From the NCBI RefSeq assembly GCF_001640805.2, contig NC_066848.1, positions 5,516,575 through 5,580,574 on the forward strand: a DNA stretch of 64,000 nucleotides. Direction: 5' to 3'. The notes below the pieces were generated by a model. It made no database searches and was not told the DNA's origin. It was given only the letters and a program-made list of their open reading frames with translations. Of the stretch, positions 63,492-64,000 are shown piece by piece (the stretch's first letter is position 1; each line of letters opens with the position of its first letter). A program made the position numbers and the translations under genes. Origin of the DNA: Lates calcarifer. Lineage: Eukaryota; Chordata; Actinopteri; Centropomidae.

Positions 63492-64000
63492 CTGCAGAGG
63501 AAATAAGGAAGAAAACGAGATGAGTGATGGGTAAAATGGAGTGAAGCAGTCTTATGGTAAAGCAGTGACTGGGGGTGTCAGCTCAGCTTAAAATGATGTC
63601 TAATTTGTAGATGTAATTTAGCGTAGTAGCTTTCAATCATGATTAAAAAAAAGATTAGATGAAAAGATATTCAGTAGTTATTATGTATGCAGATAGAGTT
63701 CTGTGATTCAAAGGTCATCAACCACACAGTGAGAAAATTTATATGTGTCTGTTAGAAAAATGCACTGAGATACTACTACTGCAATACAAGCTTCTTAGTG
63801 AGTCTGCACTGACTTGTCATCCAGAATCCACTCCATTCACAGAGGAGTGATTAAACCATGAAGGTGACAACTACATTGTTCCAGGAGTGTCTACAGATGA
63901 GTTCTTCAGACATGTGCTTTGCAGGTTTGTTAAGGAAAGCTACTCACCGACAGCTGTTGAACCCAACAATTAGACTACTAGAATTACACATACAGCACAA
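63492..64000 (-). other. nrxn1: intron upstream of the LNS4 exon (partial)
   Basis: Intron sequence before the LNS4 exon, cut by the window end. The acceptor reads TTTCCTCTGCAG at 63492-63503. The EGF-B exon expected upstream is not in this stretch. The one notable signal is a good splice donor (TCG then GTGAGTAG on the minus strand) with its GT at 63946-63947, described under findings. Confidence 0.8.
63948..63953 (-). other. possible microexon or cryptic donor site
   Basis: On the minus strand, AACAG is followed by the six bases CTGTCG and then by GTGAGTAG, a strong donor. If spliced between a phase-1 upstream exon and the LNS4 exon it would add two residues (Ala-Val) without breaking frame. 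Starting from the TAG acceptor upstream instead would give a 27-nt segment, the usual neurexin microexon size, but that segment has an in-frame TAA in the required phase. It may be only a decoy donor. Confidence 0.15.

Larger units (their letters stand above)
1..64000 (-). other. nrxn1: nrxn1 locus, internal part (gene-level entry)
   Basis: Neurexins are presynaptic cell-surface proteins that bind neuroligins, LRRTMs, cerebellins and other partners through LNS domains. The window carries the centre of the gene: LNS4, LNS5, EGF-C, the first half of LNS6, and the internal beta start. Assignment to NRXN1 rather than NRXN2 or NRXN3 rests on remembered family sequences: the run [13 protein letters not shown], the words LYIGGVAKE and [14 protein letters not shown], and a cysteine in [13 protein letters not shown], where NRXN2 and NRXN3 have DALHR. 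Eight alpha exons join in frame to 458 residues, or 467 with the SS3 microexon. Both gene ends are outside the window. Whether this is the teleost 1a or 1b copy cannot be decided here. Confidence 0.88.

Overview
This is vertebrate, very probably teleost, genomic DNA: AT-rich, with many microsatellites, three interspersed repeats of types I know from bony-fish genomes (about 1605-1774, 39289-39540, 61500-61900), and a few short exons separated by long introns. No bacterial or viral genes are seen. The one gene I can support is a neurexin on the minus strand, so transcription runs from high to low coordinates. Residue by residue it is closest to vertebrate NRXN1, so I call it nrxn1; I cannot say whether it is the teleost 1a or 1b copy.

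Layout in transcription order (right to left): LNS4 start (63288-63491), the 27-nt SS3 microexon (60840-60866), LNS4 middle (55247-55369), LNS4 end/LNS5 start (54474-54855), LNS5 middle (52996-53186), LNS5 end (52077-52250), EGF-C (48208-48327), then a 33.6-kb intron, then the first LNS6 exon (14402-14583). All exons are intact, all introns are GT-AG and all phases agree; together they encode 458 residues, or 467 with SS3. The N-terminal part (LNS1-LNS3, EGF-A, EGF-B) lies beyond the right edge. The rest of LNS6 with SS4, the stalk, the membrane segment and the cytoplasmic tail lie beyond the left edge. I found no further neurexin exon in positions 1-14401.

Inside the 33.6-kb intron is the beta-neurexin first exon (coding part 31569-31815), with an N-terminal hydrophobic segment and the beta-specific histidine-rich segment. 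It ends in phase 1, like the EGF-C exon, so either can join the LNS6 exon at 14583. The window therefore contains the alpha/beta promoter switch of the gene. A CpG-clustered region at about 32420-32820, with octamer and CArG-like motifs, is the best beta promoter candidate.

Most of the rest is intron. The observations most worth checking are: an exon-like 77-bp segment with a CxxC-x5-CxxCH pattern inside the alpha intron (38801-38877); an 11-bp direct repeat carrying TTACGTCA around a CCAAT box (30715-30751); a perfect RFX X-box beside a hairpin (9428-9463); pyrimidine tracts on both sides of the SS3 microexon; and an imperfect 16-bp inverted repeat upstream of the EGF-C exon (48882-48956).
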